Assembly (NCBI GenBank): GCA_021399435.1
Contig: JAJTUP010000034.1
Span: forward strand, 682,001 to 746,000
Length of the DNA: 64,000 nt
DNA from: Diaporthe sp. PMI_573
Lineage: Eukaryota > Ascomycota > Sordariomycetes > Diaporthales > Diaporthaceae
Direction of reading: 5' to 3'
Shown here: positions 23,140 through 33,604 of the stretch, one piece after another
How positions within the stretch are numbered: position 1 is the stretch's first letter
Layout of the letters: each line of letters starts with the position of its first letter
Notes under the pieces: model-generated
Told to the model about the DNA's origin: nothing
What the model saw: only the letters and a program-made list of their open reading frames with translations
The model's database searches: none
Translations under genes and position numbers: made by a program

Positions 23140-26100
23140 TCAAATCTCTCTCAAAATCTCATCCAGTCTTGCCTCAGAGATCGCGACCTGCACATCTCCC
23201 GGCAGCGGTGAGACACTGCTCTTCTTCGCACCAGCACCAGCTGGAGGCAGGTCCGGTAGCAACCCAGGGTCTATCGCATCCATGCCACGCTCTGAATGGT
23301 GAGTCGTAGGGGGCGGAGACGAGATTGTGCTCGTAGGCAGCATCGGGCTGCTATTCCTGTTGCTGTGATGGCTGTCACCCGGGTCCCCCAGGACGGTTCT
23401 CACTCTTTCGATAACTAGCACCTTGAACCGTCCTAGTAGTTCTGGGTCGTCCGTAGGCGTGGTTTCGGCCTGCCAAACCTCGAAGCCTAGGATTTCCTTT
23501 GCCCGAGCTGTGAGGGCCTCGTCGGCGGGCATGCGGCCCGAGGTGGCGACCTCGGCCACAGCAAACTGCAGGAGCTTGTCTTCGAAGTCCTGATTGCTGA
23601 ACACGGCTCCCGGGTTGCTTGACACCGATAAATTTGAGTGGGCGAAGCTTGGGGTATTGAATAAGTTGAAGTCTGTGCCAAAACCACTGCTCCCTGCAGC
23701 ATCTTGCCCGATGAAAGGTGCGTTGGCGAGCATGGCAGGCTTCGGTGAAGCGGAGGCCGAGTAGGAACGCTGCAGCCGTGTCCGACTGCCAGACCCAAGC
23801 CGACCGATTCCCATGTCGTCGGGGAGGCCCGGCCCGTCAGTAATTGGCAGAATGCCCGTCGTTCGTTTGAAGCGAACGAGCCACTCCGCGCTGTCTGCCG
23901 GCGTGACATTGATAGGATCATCACTGGGAAAAGAGCTTCTGTCAGCGCGAGGTTCCACACAGCTCCCGGAAATGATATCCAACTCACTCGTCGTAGAGAA
24001 CCCATCGCGCCTGGTGACGGATTTCTTCGTCGGTTGGGATGTGCCGATTCGGGTTGTTAGGCGACATGGCGGAGGCCACAAACCGAGCGAGCTCGCGGAC
24101 AAGCTGACGAATAGCGCCTGGGCCATTGAGGAAGAGCCGACACTGATTCATGCCGTACGTTGCCGTGGATTCGGAGTAATGCGCATTTGCCGGGCTGTTT
24201 GTACCTGACCCGGTAAAAGGAGAAAAACTTGAGCCAGCTACACCGGCTCTTGTAGTGTTTAGACCAGGGATAAGTGGTTCGAGTGTATGTGCCGGCGAGT
24301 TGCTGTTTGACGACCATGCCTGGCTCGTTTCGGTTTGAAGATGTCGTTTCTTGAAGGCATCTAGCCACGCTTTGTTGTCAGCTGCAGTCTCATTCTGGCT
24401 CTTGCTGCACTTGTGCACAACGCATCGAGCGTGATTCCGAAGCTCAGAGTCTGTCGGTGAACTGCCCAGGGCACGCTGATTCCTCGTGAACTCTGCCAGT
24501 TCGACCTCCAGTTGCGAGTAATTGTAGATTGTGGAGTTGGCGGCGGACTGGTCCGTCAAACCCAGAGTCTTGTCTGGAACAGGCAGACCGGCTCGCTGAC
24601 GGAAGCCGGACATCCACGATGAATCTCTGTAAATCAGACGGAGTATGAAGTTCGCAACATCCTCTGACGGCATAATGGACTTCTCCTCCATTCGACCGAC
24701 GATCTTGCAAGCCTCTACTTGTAGCTCATAATCCGAAGTAGTCAGGCCCAGGAGTGTTCGAGCCTTGACAAAGTCGTTGAGTTGGGTTTCCATTGGACAA
24801 TTTTCGAAGACGTTCTTTTGCCCCTTGATCTGAAGTCGTCCCAAGATGTTTTCTGCGGGACCCCGCAAACGACTCAATTGAGCCCTGTGTTTGATCTCAT
24901 TGGAAGACAGCACAAGGTCTCGCAGCCAACTGACGTCGGAAGCCTGACCACTCTGCGAGAGGGGTTCTGAAGCATAAAGGATCCGACATGCCTCATGTTG
25001 CATTTCCTCGTCCGATGGAGTAGCACCCATCGCTTCTTGGGTATTGCGGAGATAGTGCGCCAATTCAATCTTGATCAGCTCATACGCGCTGCGTGGTGAC
25101 TCCGGTGACTGCTGGCTGGCCTGGAAGGGAAGAGGGCTTTGCCTCTCTTGATGGATGAACCCTAAAACGTATGTCAGCCTTGCATTGTCGACAACACTCA
25201 GTGCAGAAAATACACATACATGGAGGCATAGCGTTCTCCACGTTTGACAAGACGGAGTTTTCAAAGCCCCAGTCCCCTTTCCAATCCTTCATGTCAGAGC
25301 CTGTCTTGAAATGTTCAGCGAGGTGGTCCACCCGAACACCCCAGCTCCCGAGAGCGAGGCCGCAGAATCCACACCTCGACTTGATGTCGGGCGTGGCAAC
25401 TTTCCACGTATCCATTGACCAGTTCAGATACTTGGTACTGTGAACCAATTTTAGGTGCTGGCGGAGGTGATCTTTCCGGTAGAAGGTCCTCTCATCCAGT
25501 TGGCGCTCCTGACACGCCGTGAAGTTATGGCTTTCTGTGTGGGCGTCGTCCGGCTGAGGTATACCACAGAATGAACAGCAAATCTGCCCAGTATTGTGAT
25601 GAGGAACCCGTGGGCCTTTCGGGCAGCATACCCACCGTTCCAACGACAAGTGTAATGACTTCTCATGTCTTTGCCAGTCATGCTTCGTTCGAAAGGATTC
25701 CTTTGTCCGTCAGTGCCTCTTCGTGAGTTGCGATAGAATTGAGAAGCAGAGACAGCTGATGAGATTATGTATAGATGCAACATACCGTGCAGAATGTACA
25801 CTGGAAAGTTTTCAGCGGCGCATTGAGGCTCGATTTCTCGTCCCCTTGCTTTAGGGCAGTCCTCCTCCTGCGTCTCCGGCGCCCACGATGTTGGATTGAC
25901 CCAAAGGAGCCAAATGAGCCCCGTGAGTGGTGGGAGAAGCCAGACACCAGGGAAGCAGTTGACGGGGAGGTGCCGAAGCTGCTGGCAGATGATCCCTTGC
26001 AAGACCTGTCGGCGTCGTCGTCGGTGTAGTTGTAGTTCAGGCTCATGCTGTTGGGGCTGTCGAGCCCTGAGGATTGAGAGTTGCTGAAAATGGCAGAGGC

Positions 26101-27090
26101 GATGGCAGTCACGGAAGCGGGTTCATTTTCTATAGAAAGTAAGCGATATTTCACGTTCGGGGGTATAAGAGCCTGATCATTACCGGGTGGTGAGTTCTGC
26201 CATCTTTGCAGAGGGTTCATGTGCTCCGACGAGGAAGTACCTCTCCGAGGGATCTCGATGGCACCGGAGAAGCCACGGACGCTCGGAGACGTTGACCTGG
26301 TGGGTTGGAATTTTCCTTTGCTCCTCCGTCGGGCGTTCGCGAGCCAGTTTGCAATCTGGGTCTTGTTCAGACCAGTCTGATGTTGGAGTGTCTCCCTCTC
26401 TTCGTCTGTCGGGTATGGTCGTGTGGAGTGGGTTGACAGCCAGGCCTTTAGGATCCGGACGGATTCTCTGCTGAATCTTGCGCCTATCTTGGGCGTGACT
26501 GGAGGCTTGTGCCCATTATCTTGCAGGGACCCAGGCCCGGCGGCGAGTGTTTCGAGGTCTGGAGATGACGAGGTCCGCAATGTGCTGCCATCCTCGCGAA
26601 TGAGACTGCCGTGTTGGCCGGTGACGGGCCACGGGGTCGATGGAAAAGGCTCTGTGGCTGATGCGACTGAGGGGTCGAGGCCAAAGCTGCAGTTGTTCTT
26701 GAGGGCAACGCAAGTCGTGCAATAGCCCTTGTACTTGCCTTCCTCTAGCCTCTTGCACGCGAAGCCAGACGCCTCACAAGCGTCGCATGGACCATCTGAG
26801 AATTCACAGAGATCGAGCGCGGCAACGTCGGACGACTGGGGAGGAAGTGGAGCAGGCTGAGCATGGCTGGGAGCGAGGTTGCTCGTCTCGAAGTGCTCGA
26901 GGGCCCAAAAAGAAAAGTCATCACCATCGATATTAGCCAGAGCAAGATCGAAGTCTTGGTTCTCCCTGACGGGCTGGAAGTCGAGGTTGGTCCCGGAAGC
27001 GGGGGCCGTGTCGGCCAGGCCCAGAGCGGGCTCAGCCTTGTCCCAGTTGACAAAGTCTTCCATAACGGAGTCCTCGGGTATGGTGGGCAT
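23140..27090 (-). CDS. Multi-domain regulator: cysteine cluster, homeodomain, C2H2 fingers, five CENP-B-like repeats
   Basis: Four exons: 27090-25786, 25700-25220, 25161-23988 and 23923-23140, giving 1,247 residues. The introns are 85, 58 and 64 bp and all are in phase. Domains in order: an acidic N-terminus; a Zn2Cys6-like cluster (Cys102, 105, 112, 124, 127, 134, with CDACEASGFAC and YCTTCVALKNNC); a TALE/KN-type homeodomain at about 203-261 (KTQIANWLANARRRSKGK, with the conserved W, N and R of helix 3); a Ser-rich linker; and C2H2 fingers from Cys431/Cys434/His447/His452, completed across intron 1, then further finger-like units to about 580 (CGFCGLALGSWGVRVDHLAEH). The C-terminal half holds five degenerate repeats with a charged PTDEE-like motif, an A-R/C helix and a terminal WL..FK or related block. 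Homeobox/C2H2 proteins of this layout exist in Sordariomycetes; the repeat assignment is my inference. A nuclear DNA-binding role is expected; targets are unknown. Confidence 0.9.
23395..25084 (-). other. Five degenerate protein repeats resembling CENP-B/Tc5-type HTH domains
   Basis: Repeat units encoded at about 25084-24905, 24799-24587, 24523-24341, 24118-23857 (crossing intron 3) and 23586-23395. Shared features: an amphipathic L..EL..F helix, a spacer ending in P(T/S)D.E, a helix with (A/E)A(R/C).(I/V), then a terminal aromatic-Leu..F+ block. The third copy (ELAEFTRNQRALGSSP ... AWLDAFKKRH) is closest to the CENP-B-type HTH consensus. Homology is inferred by eye. Confidence 0.5.
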
Positions 27091-28254
27091 TCTCGATCAC
27101 TCTGCCTCTGCCAGGGCGTGAACTACAGGAAGGGCGTCGTATCGGAGGGAATTCCCGGGAGAGGACTGCAGCGCGGGATGATTCCGGGTGCAGAGAAGTG
27201 GATGTCAAACAAATGTTTAGATGAGTGCTGACCATTCACAGAGACGGTTGACAAGGTGTTGGGGGGCTATCTTGTTGATTGGAGCGCCCTTTGGGTAAAG
27301 TCCGGCTTGTGAAGGAGCCCAGGAGCCCCGGAGGGGAAAGTATGTGTACGTGACGCCTGTTTGTCCAAGGCCGGGCGAGGACAAGACCCCGTATTGTACC
27401 AGACAGGAAGGCGATTAGAAATGAGATGTCCCTGACAGAACATATATGAGGCAAGAGACCCAGCCCTCTCCGGCAACGAGGCTCTCTTTCTCTCTCTCTA
27501 TCCTGGGTCTCCTGGTCCGGAGATCTTGCTTGAAGCCGTCCAGGTTGGACGGGGTTGAGTCTGATGACAGGAGACAACAAGACAGCGTTTTCCTTTATTC
27601 CAGCTCTGTCGTCGAGTTTGAGTAAGATGCTAAAGGTGGTGAGTGACCTGCCACTGTGTCTGCGTGTCCAATCAGCCTTGCAAACAATCCGACGTCGTCG
27701 TCGCTGCCTCCGATTCGATCCATTGCCCTCTCTTCCCAGGCAGGCCAGCAGGACGGAGGCTCCAATTACTGTCATCGGTTGACAAGCTGACGCCCTTCGT
27801 GTTCCCATTCTGGTGTAGTGCCTCCGGTGCAACCCCACATCTCGGCTCGCGGCTGGGGAATTGTTAAGTTGCTACCAGGACAGCCGCGACACCGCCGCTG
27901 GGGAGCCTCCTTGCACTATCAGGTTCTCCGGTAGCGGGCCTGTTCGCGGTGGCGCTTACTAAACCGCTCGCGTACTGTAGTTGCTGGGACGCTTGGTGTG
28001 ACCGTTGAGTGCTCACCGTTGCAGTACCAGGGCCGCGGGGCACCGTCAGACGGGCTAATGTTATATGAGGCAGGTGGCGTAGGCTTCCACAACTTGGTCT
28101 GATCATCCCATGTCTATTGAATAATAGTCTAAGTCGCCGTGAAAGACAGCGCCGACGCAGCCTGTAGTGTTCTTTTGCTCGTCTCCTGGAACCCGTCGTC
28201 TAATCTATCCACACATGTCTTTTTCCTCTGATGCGATACATCAGACCGAAGAGT
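27091..28254. other. Upstream region of the homeobox gene
   Basis: A 1.16-kb spacer between the HIS2 stop and the homeobox start, both on the minus strand. One 200-codon minus-strand frame (27236-27838) is low complexity and lacks any motif, so I treat this as promoter and 5' leader. Confidence 0.5.
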
Positions 28255-29223
28255 CTAGTTCATTTTGCTGAGCAGGCACTCTCGGAACTCGGTGAGTGTC
28301 ACGCTCTTCTCCCTCAGCGTCGACTTTTTTCCATTCTGGGCTTCCGAGTGTGGCTCCCTCTCCAGCGTCCACACCTCGGTCACTCCCAGGGACTCGAGGT
28401 AGTCCAGTGCACGCAGGTAATTTGTGGCGACCTGTGCGATGCCGTGGCTGTCGTCCGACATGGTGAACCTGCCTCCCATCTTCAGCCACTCCTCGGCGAT
28501 TGGCCTCGCGGGGTACGGCTCTGCCAAGCCCTTCCGCAGGGCACTGCTGTTGCACTCCAGCCAGCCGCCGTAGCTCCTGACCACCCGGAGGTTCCGCACC
28601 ACCTTGTCCCACACGGTACCCTCGGGCCCCGGCGCCTTATCAGCCCAGGCCGTGCGCAGGTCCCGCCCGGGCTCCTCGCTCAGCAGGCGGATCAAGTCGA
28701 AATGCCCCACGACCCTCGGCTCCAACGCCGTGAGCATGGCATGCTGCTCGTCGTAGTACTTGGCATACAGGAGCTCTTCGGTCCCGCCTGCGGCGTCCCT
28801 CGCCTTTGCGTAGTAGTCCTTGTCGAAGTCAATAGGCACGCCGCAGGTGTGGTGCAGTGAGCCCATGAAGTATTCGATGACTGGGTGGGCGGCCAGCTCG
28901 TGGACCAAGGGCCCGTACACCTCGGGGCGAATGAACTCGCCCTCGAAGCCGATGAGGATGTGGATCTGGTCGGCGTACTTTGCGCGCAGGCGCTGGGCCT
29001 CGAGCAGGTAGGCCTCGTGGCGGGGCATGAGCGCTGCTAGAGAGCCCTCGGGGTCGTCGAGCTCCTCTGGGTACAGGTCCTCGAGGCCGGTGCGAGGCAT
29101 GTGCTCTGTCAAGGCCATGGTCTTGTAGCCGATGCTAATGGCGTGCTGTACGACATCCTCAAGCTGGTCTTTGGCGTGGCCGGGGCAGAATTGCCCCGAG
29201 TGGGAGTGCATTGTGAAGGCCAT
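28255..29223 (-). CDS. HIS2: Histidinol-phosphatase (PHP family)
   Basis: Single exon, 322 residues. It hydrolyses L-histidinol phosphate to L-histidinol, the penultimate stage of histidine biosynthesis (EC 3.1.3.15), in the cytosol. The PHP-type metal site is visible: N-terminal MHSHSGQFCPGHA, then TEHMPR, GFEGEFI, GSLHHT, VGHFDLIRLL and MSDDSHG, all placed as in fungal HIS2 enzymes. Length fits the family. I chose the ATG at 29223 (MAFTMHSHSG) over an upstream in-frame GTG at 29289 because it sits just before the first metal-binding His motif. It is divergent from the formamidase gene, with a shared 774-bp promoter that contains a perfect general-amino-acid-control site. No truncation or frameshift is visible. 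Confidence 0.95.
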   Translation of the reverse strand: MAFTMHSHSGQFCPGHAKDQLEDVVQHAISIGYKTMALTEHMPRTGLEDLYPEELDDPEGSLAALMPRHEAYLLEAQRLRAKYADQIHILIGFEGEFIRPEVYGPLVHELAAHPVIEYFMGSLHHTCGVPIDFDKDYYAKARDAAGGTEELLYAKYYDEQHAMLTALEPRVVGHFDLIRLLSEEPGRDLRTAWADKAPGPEGTVWDKVVRNLRVVRSYGGWLECNSSALRKGLAEPYPARPIAEEWLKMGGRFTMSDDSHGIAQVATNYLRALDYLESLGVTEVWTLEREPHSEAQNGKKSTLREKSVTLTEFRECLLSKMN

Positions 29224-29373
29224 TGTGGCTGTGGTCTGATATTGAGTTGAGGTGAGATTGGCCGAGTCTGAAGAATTGAGGCAATTCACGTTCAGGGTGT
29301 CCCAAGGTGTCGGTCAGCTCGATGTTGCACAGAGGTTTGAAAAACCGAGTCGGAGACGGCGTCTCGGCTTGTC

Positions 29374-29380
29374 TGAGTCA
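29374..29380. promoter_or_regulatory. GCN4/CPC1-type site TGAGTCA
   Basis: A perfect palindromic TGA(C/G)TCA heptamer upstream of HIS2. Amino-acid biosynthetic genes in fungi are commonly induced through such sites by GCN4/CPC-1 under amino-acid starvation. Confidence 0.6.
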
Positions 29381-29639
29381 CAAAGCAGGGATTGTTTTCT
29401 CTCAAATGTTTCCCAAGTGGCTGCATCGGTTTTGATTGTCGAGAAATCCCAAATAAAAAAGTGGTCGATGCAATATCTGGATGTGAAATCTTGTGAGCTG
29501 CGCTTAGACGAACGATGTTGGATTGGATCGGACCGACCTGAGCCTCTGCTCAAAGCACGTTCTGGCAAGGGCCTTGTAAGTGCGGCCCTGCTTGGCAACA
29601 ACGTTGGGGCTAATAAGGGCAGCTAAGCAAGTGCCACCA

Positions 29640-29645
29640 TTATCT
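29640..29645 (-). promoter_or_regulatory. GATA-factor site AGATAA (distal)
   Basis: TTATCT on the plus strand reads AGATAA on the minus strand, matching the HGATAR consensus of AreA/NIT2 nitrogen regulators. A single hexamer is weak evidence; the paired copy at 29723 strengthens it. Confidence 0.4.
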
Positions 29646-29722
29646 CGAAGTCCACGGGTCCCGAGTGCTGTGCCAGGTTGTCACCTGCTGTGTCAAGATG
29701 CGAGGCACCATCGAAGGAACGG

Positions 29723-29728
29723 TTATCT
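29723..29728 (-). promoter_or_regulatory. GATA-factor site AGATAA (proximal)
   Basis: Second HGATAR match, 270 bp before the formamidase ATG. AreA-type factors often act through paired GATA sites. Confidence 0.4.
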
Positions 29729-29997
29729 AAGCAGCGCAGCTAGCCCGGTTGCGCATGCGCGAGGTGATGCAGAGAGACGACATGGGCATGCGCGACGTCA
29801 CATCGTATACATAATCCATATTAAGAGATGCATGCAGGGTGCAATGCGGGGGATGCCATTCCCGTCAGACGGGGCTGGAGTCGTCGACCTCATCTCACCG
29901 TCACCAAATCACGAAATATACCTCACATGCTTCCAGGATTACTTTGCACACTGACGCCCAAGCAAGAGGCCCATACGCTTATAATATTGTCGAAGCC

Positions 29998-30990
29998 ATG
30001 GCACACTCCTTCCACGTCCCCATATCCAAGGCACATCTAAAATGGAGCAACGCCCTACCGCCAGTCCTCACGGTCCCCTCGGGCGCCGAGATCTCATTCG
30101 ACCTCAAGGACGGCGCCAACAACCAGATCCGCCCGGATAACGAAGCTACATGCTTCACCAGCTTCGACCGCGACTCCGTGGACCCGGCGTTCGGCCCCGT
30201 CTTTGTCGAGGGCGCCGAGCCGGGCGACGTGCTCAAGGTCGACATCCAGTCCCTCGCCACGGCCGACTACGGCTGGACGGCCGTGTTCCACGGGTTCGGA
30301 CTGCTGGCCGACGACTTCCACGAGCAGCACGTCAAGATCTGGGACCTGAGCGGCAAGTCGCTGCTCCCCGGCACCACGGGCGCGAACGCCCCGCCACGCG
30401 CCGTCTTCCGGCCGGGCATCTCGGTCCCCGTGCGGCCGTTCCTCGGGGTCGTGGGCATTGCCCCCGCCGAGCAGGGTGAGTTTAGTACCATCCCGCCATA
30501 CGCCCTCTCGGGCGGGAACGTCGACACGCGATACCTCGGGAAGGGGTCGACGATCTACTTCCCCGTGCAGGTACCCGGCGCCCTCTTCAGCTGCGGGGAC
30601 GGGCACGCCGCCCAGGGCGACGGCGAGGTCTGCGGGACGGCCATAGAGACCCCGACAAAGGCCACCGTCAGGCTGAGTGTCGTCAAGAAGGGCGACGACG
30701 GCTGGATGGAGCTCTCGTGCCCGCACTACACCACGCCGCCGCGGGTGGGCGAGGTCGCTGAGGATGATCTCAAGGGGACCTACGCCGCCCTGGGCATCCA
30801 CGCAGACCCCAGGGAGGCGGCTAAGATGGCACTAAGGGGTCTTCTTGACTGGCTGGAGAAGAACAAGGGCCTTACGAGAGTGGAGGCGTACATGCTCTCT
30901 AGTGTGGCCGCCAGCTTGCGAATGACGGAAGTTGTCGATATGCCTAATTTTGCAGTTTCTTGCTCTATCCCGCTAAGTACATTTGAATAA
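29998..30990 (+). CDS. Acetamidase/formamidase (FmdA/AmdA family)
   Basis: Single exon, 330 residues. The family hydrolyses short-chain amides, formamide or acetamide, to ammonium and the acid, in the cytosol. Family blocks visible: an N-terminal beta-rich region (SFDLKDGANNQI), FVEGAEPGDVLKVDI, VRPFLGVVGIAP, GGNVDTRYLGKGSTIYFPV and the typical FSCGDGHAAQGDGEVCGTAI motif. I chose the ATG at 29998 (MAHSFHVPISKAHLKWSN); the open frame extends upstream to 29839, but that segment reads as leader sequence and lies outside the family. It is divergent from HIS2 and converges with the permease gene 164 bp downstream. Two GATA-type sites upstream suggest nitrogen control. Substrate preference (formamide or acetamide) cannot be fixed from sequence; fungal homologues of this length are usually called formamidases. 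Confidence 0.92.
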   Translation: MAHSFHVPISKAHLKWSNALPPVLTVPSGAEISFDLKDGANNQIRPDNEATCFTSFDRDSVDPAFGPVFVEGAEPGDVLKVDIQSLATADYGWTAVFHGFGLLADDFHEQHVKIWDLSGKSLLPGTTGANAPPRAVFRPGISVPVRPFLGVVGIAPAEQGEFSTIPPYALSGGNVDTRYLGKGSTIYFPVQVPGALFSCGDGHAAQGDGEVCGTAIETPTKATVRLSVVKKGDDGWMELSCPHYTTPPRVGEVAEDDLKGTYAALGIHADPREAAKMALRGLLDWLEKNKGLTRVEAYMLSSVAASLRMTEVVDMPNFAVSCSIPLSTFE

Positions 30991-31154
30991 TGAGGTGCAT
31001 GCCAGTGTCCCGATCCCTAGTGGATGGGCGACCGGTGCAGGACTGATCCAAGAGGCTTGAAATGGCGGTATTATACGGCTCGCAGGCCTAGATTTTAATG
31101 TTACGTCTGATCACGTCCCTGAGGATAGGTATAATACTGAAATCAGCCTAGCCA

Positions 31155-33604
31155 CTATCCGAAGAGGAAATCCAGCGACCTCTCGAAAGCATTCCTGTGA
31201 AGCGTGTGTCAGTTTGCTGAAACCATGCGGGAATTTGAAGGGCTTGAAATAACATACTTCGCCGGTCGTGGCACATATGTCGCCTCGTATTCTTCAATTT
31301 CATCCAGGTTCTTCAACAAGTCGACCTCCTCTGGCTTATAAAACTTGGACCGCTTCAACACCTTCCACGCAAGAAAGAGTATAGGGCAGATTGCGATCAT
31401 CGTGTAGCTGTTTATCACATGGCTTATTAGATATGGTCAAAGAGAGGGGGAAACGGGGGTGTAGAGAGGCAACTCACGAGAAGAGGAATGTCGGCACGTC
31501 CCACTGTCCCGGCAAGAACACAGTATAGCCCCCAACGAACGTCATGATGAAGCAGCCAACAAGGGCATACCAGGCGGCAAAGGGCTGCGGCAGCGGGCCC
31601 TTGTACGGGAGGCTGTCCCTTGAGATGCCCTGCGCCTTGAGGGCCTTGAAGAAGCGAATGTAGGTGAAGCACATGACGCTGAAGTTGATGAGCTGGCTCG
31701 CTGTCACGAGGGAGACGAACCAGGAGAGGACGACGGCCGCGTTGTTGGAGACCTGGAGGAAGGACAGCAGGGAGATGAGCAGGACCAGGAGCACCGAGTA
31801 GATCGGCACGCCCTTGCGCGTGCACTTGAGGAAGATCTTGGGCGCCTTGCCCTCCAGGGCGAGGCCGTAGAGGGACCGCGAGGCGCAGTAGACGTAGCTG
31901 TTGCCGGCGCTGAATGCGGCCGTGAGGACCATGGCGTTGACAACTGGGCCATGTTAGAGGAAAAGCTCCGAAAATGGAATGACACCCAGGAAAGCCTCTT
32001 GGTCATGTCTGAGAAGACGTCAAGTGGGATGGATGTTGGACTCACTGTCAGGGAGAACAGTGATCTTCAGCCTGTTCATGGCGACTACATAAGGAGAGGC
32101 CGCAGCGCCCGGAGCCCCTGAGCTGAAGGCCGTCGCGAGCTCTTCGTCGGTGTAAGGAACCAGGATCCCGACCGCCAAACTCCCGAGAACAAAGAAGGTT
32201 GTGAGACGGTAGAACACCGCATTGAATGCACGTGGCATCACCACTCGGGGGTTTTCAGCCTCACCCGCTGCCATGGAAACGTAGTCCGGGCTACAGCACA
32301 CTTGTTGTTAGAGATCCATGGCTGTGGGTGGGACACTGGAGTTAATTTTTGACCTACCCTGCTATAGTAAAAGAAGCCTGGATGAGGCATTGGAGAAACC
32401 CAAGGAACCTGCCCAGATTACCGGTGTGGTAGAGTTCGGCAAAAGCGCCCGGGTTCTGCCAGTACTTGAAGCCGAACCTCTCGCCAAGTGGATTCCCGCC
32501 CAGCATCGCGATGAAGGTGAAGAGGATCAGGGCGATAATCAAGATGACCTTCCCCAGTGCGGCCCAGAACTCGCTCTCGCCGTACCACTGCACGGCGAGC
32601 AGGTTGATGAGCCTGAGAACATCACGGTCAGACAGGGACTCCGTGGCTAGACAGGAACTATTGGCAGGCTCTACTCACCCATAGAGTACAATGACAATGG
32701 CAATAATGCCCCCGGCAGGTACAACATCGCCTAGGGAGACTGATGTGAGCTGACAACTTTCATTAGGTATTAGTGACTGGAGGAAGTCGACTTACTCCAA
32801 TAGTGGATAATTACATTACACGCCGTGATCTCGAAGGGCACCAGGGCGGCTTCGAAGACGAAGAAGTTCCATCCGGCAGCGAAGCCGAAGGCCTCGTCGA
32901 CGTAGCGACCAGCAAAGCGAATGAACGGGCTAGAGATGGGCAGGTATGTGACCTGTCGGGCAATGGGTAAGTGCGTGCACGGAACATCGGCCTCGGAAGA
33001 GATGACCTAAACGTACCATCTCGGCCATACACATTGTCACGCATAGAATGAAAGTGCACCTGGGGCACAGGTTAGCTGCTGACAACATGTATCCCCCGTG
33101 GAGCCAATGTCTACCATATCGAAAAGGCCAGGAATAGTGATGCGGGCCCACCGTTCAACAAGCCCCTGCCGATCTGGACATAAAGAGCGGTACCGATGGT
33201 ACCACCTATACCGATGAGTTGAACTACATTGTATGTGGTCAGCTTTTGATGCGGAATAGTATACACCGGATACAGGCGATAGAGGAAATCAAAGTCATTA
33301 TATCCCTCCTCCCGTGGTTTATCTCACGCGCTGCAGTCTGACGAGGCATTATAGATAACCCATGAGACGTCCTACGCTCACAGCACGAGTCTGACATGGC
33401 ATTGGAAGTGAAGGGTCGGGTGACAATGGTCCCCAGGAGCAGCTTACTATGGCGAGACTTAAGCTTCCGAGCGGTGCCGTCCCCGTGGCCCATCGACCTA
33501 ATGGAGCTGATGCGGTCGGACTGGGCCCTCCCCACCACGGCCTTCTCATCGCCGCCCGGGTAGTAGGCCGGCTGAGCAACGTCGACCCCGGTGGACGACG
33601 CCAT
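31155..33604 (-). CDS. Amino-acid permease (APC/YAT family, Dip5-like)
   Basis: Ten exons, 557 residues: 33604-33448, 33223-33115, 33059-33017, 32952-32796, 32730-32679, 32612-32358, 32290-32046, 31943-31478, 31407-31258 and 31194-31155. Every junction keeps frame and restores family blocks: RHIQLIGIGGTIGTALYV, FSIWCTFILCVTMCMAEM, EMVTYLPISSPFIRFAGRYV, SFTIAGPDYVSMAAGEAENP, ILVPYTDEEL, MVLTAAFSAGNSYVYCASRS and the cytoplasmic end PAKNAFERSLDFLFG. Twelve membrane segments are expected, at the plasma membrane. The closest known transporters are dicarboxylic or general amino-acid permeases (glutamate/aspartate Dip5 type), but specificity is not provable here. Exons of 52, 43 and 40 bp make it easy to mis-annotate. 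It converges with the formamidase gene. One AGATAA lies at 34126, about 520 bp upstream. Confidence 0.93.

Larger units (their letters stand above)
29224..29997. promoter_or_regulatory. Shared divergent promoter of HIS2 and the formamidase gene
   Basis: The 774-bp head-to-head intergenic segment carries one TGAGTCA site 151 bp from the HIS2 start and two AGATAA sites (as TTATCT) 353 and 270 bp from the formamidase start. The sites are seen directly; the factors are inferred from family knowledge. Confidence 0.55.

Noticed and set aside
30094..30801. 235-codon minus-strand open frame
   Set aside because: Shadow of the formamidase gene, which is firmly identified on the plus strand.
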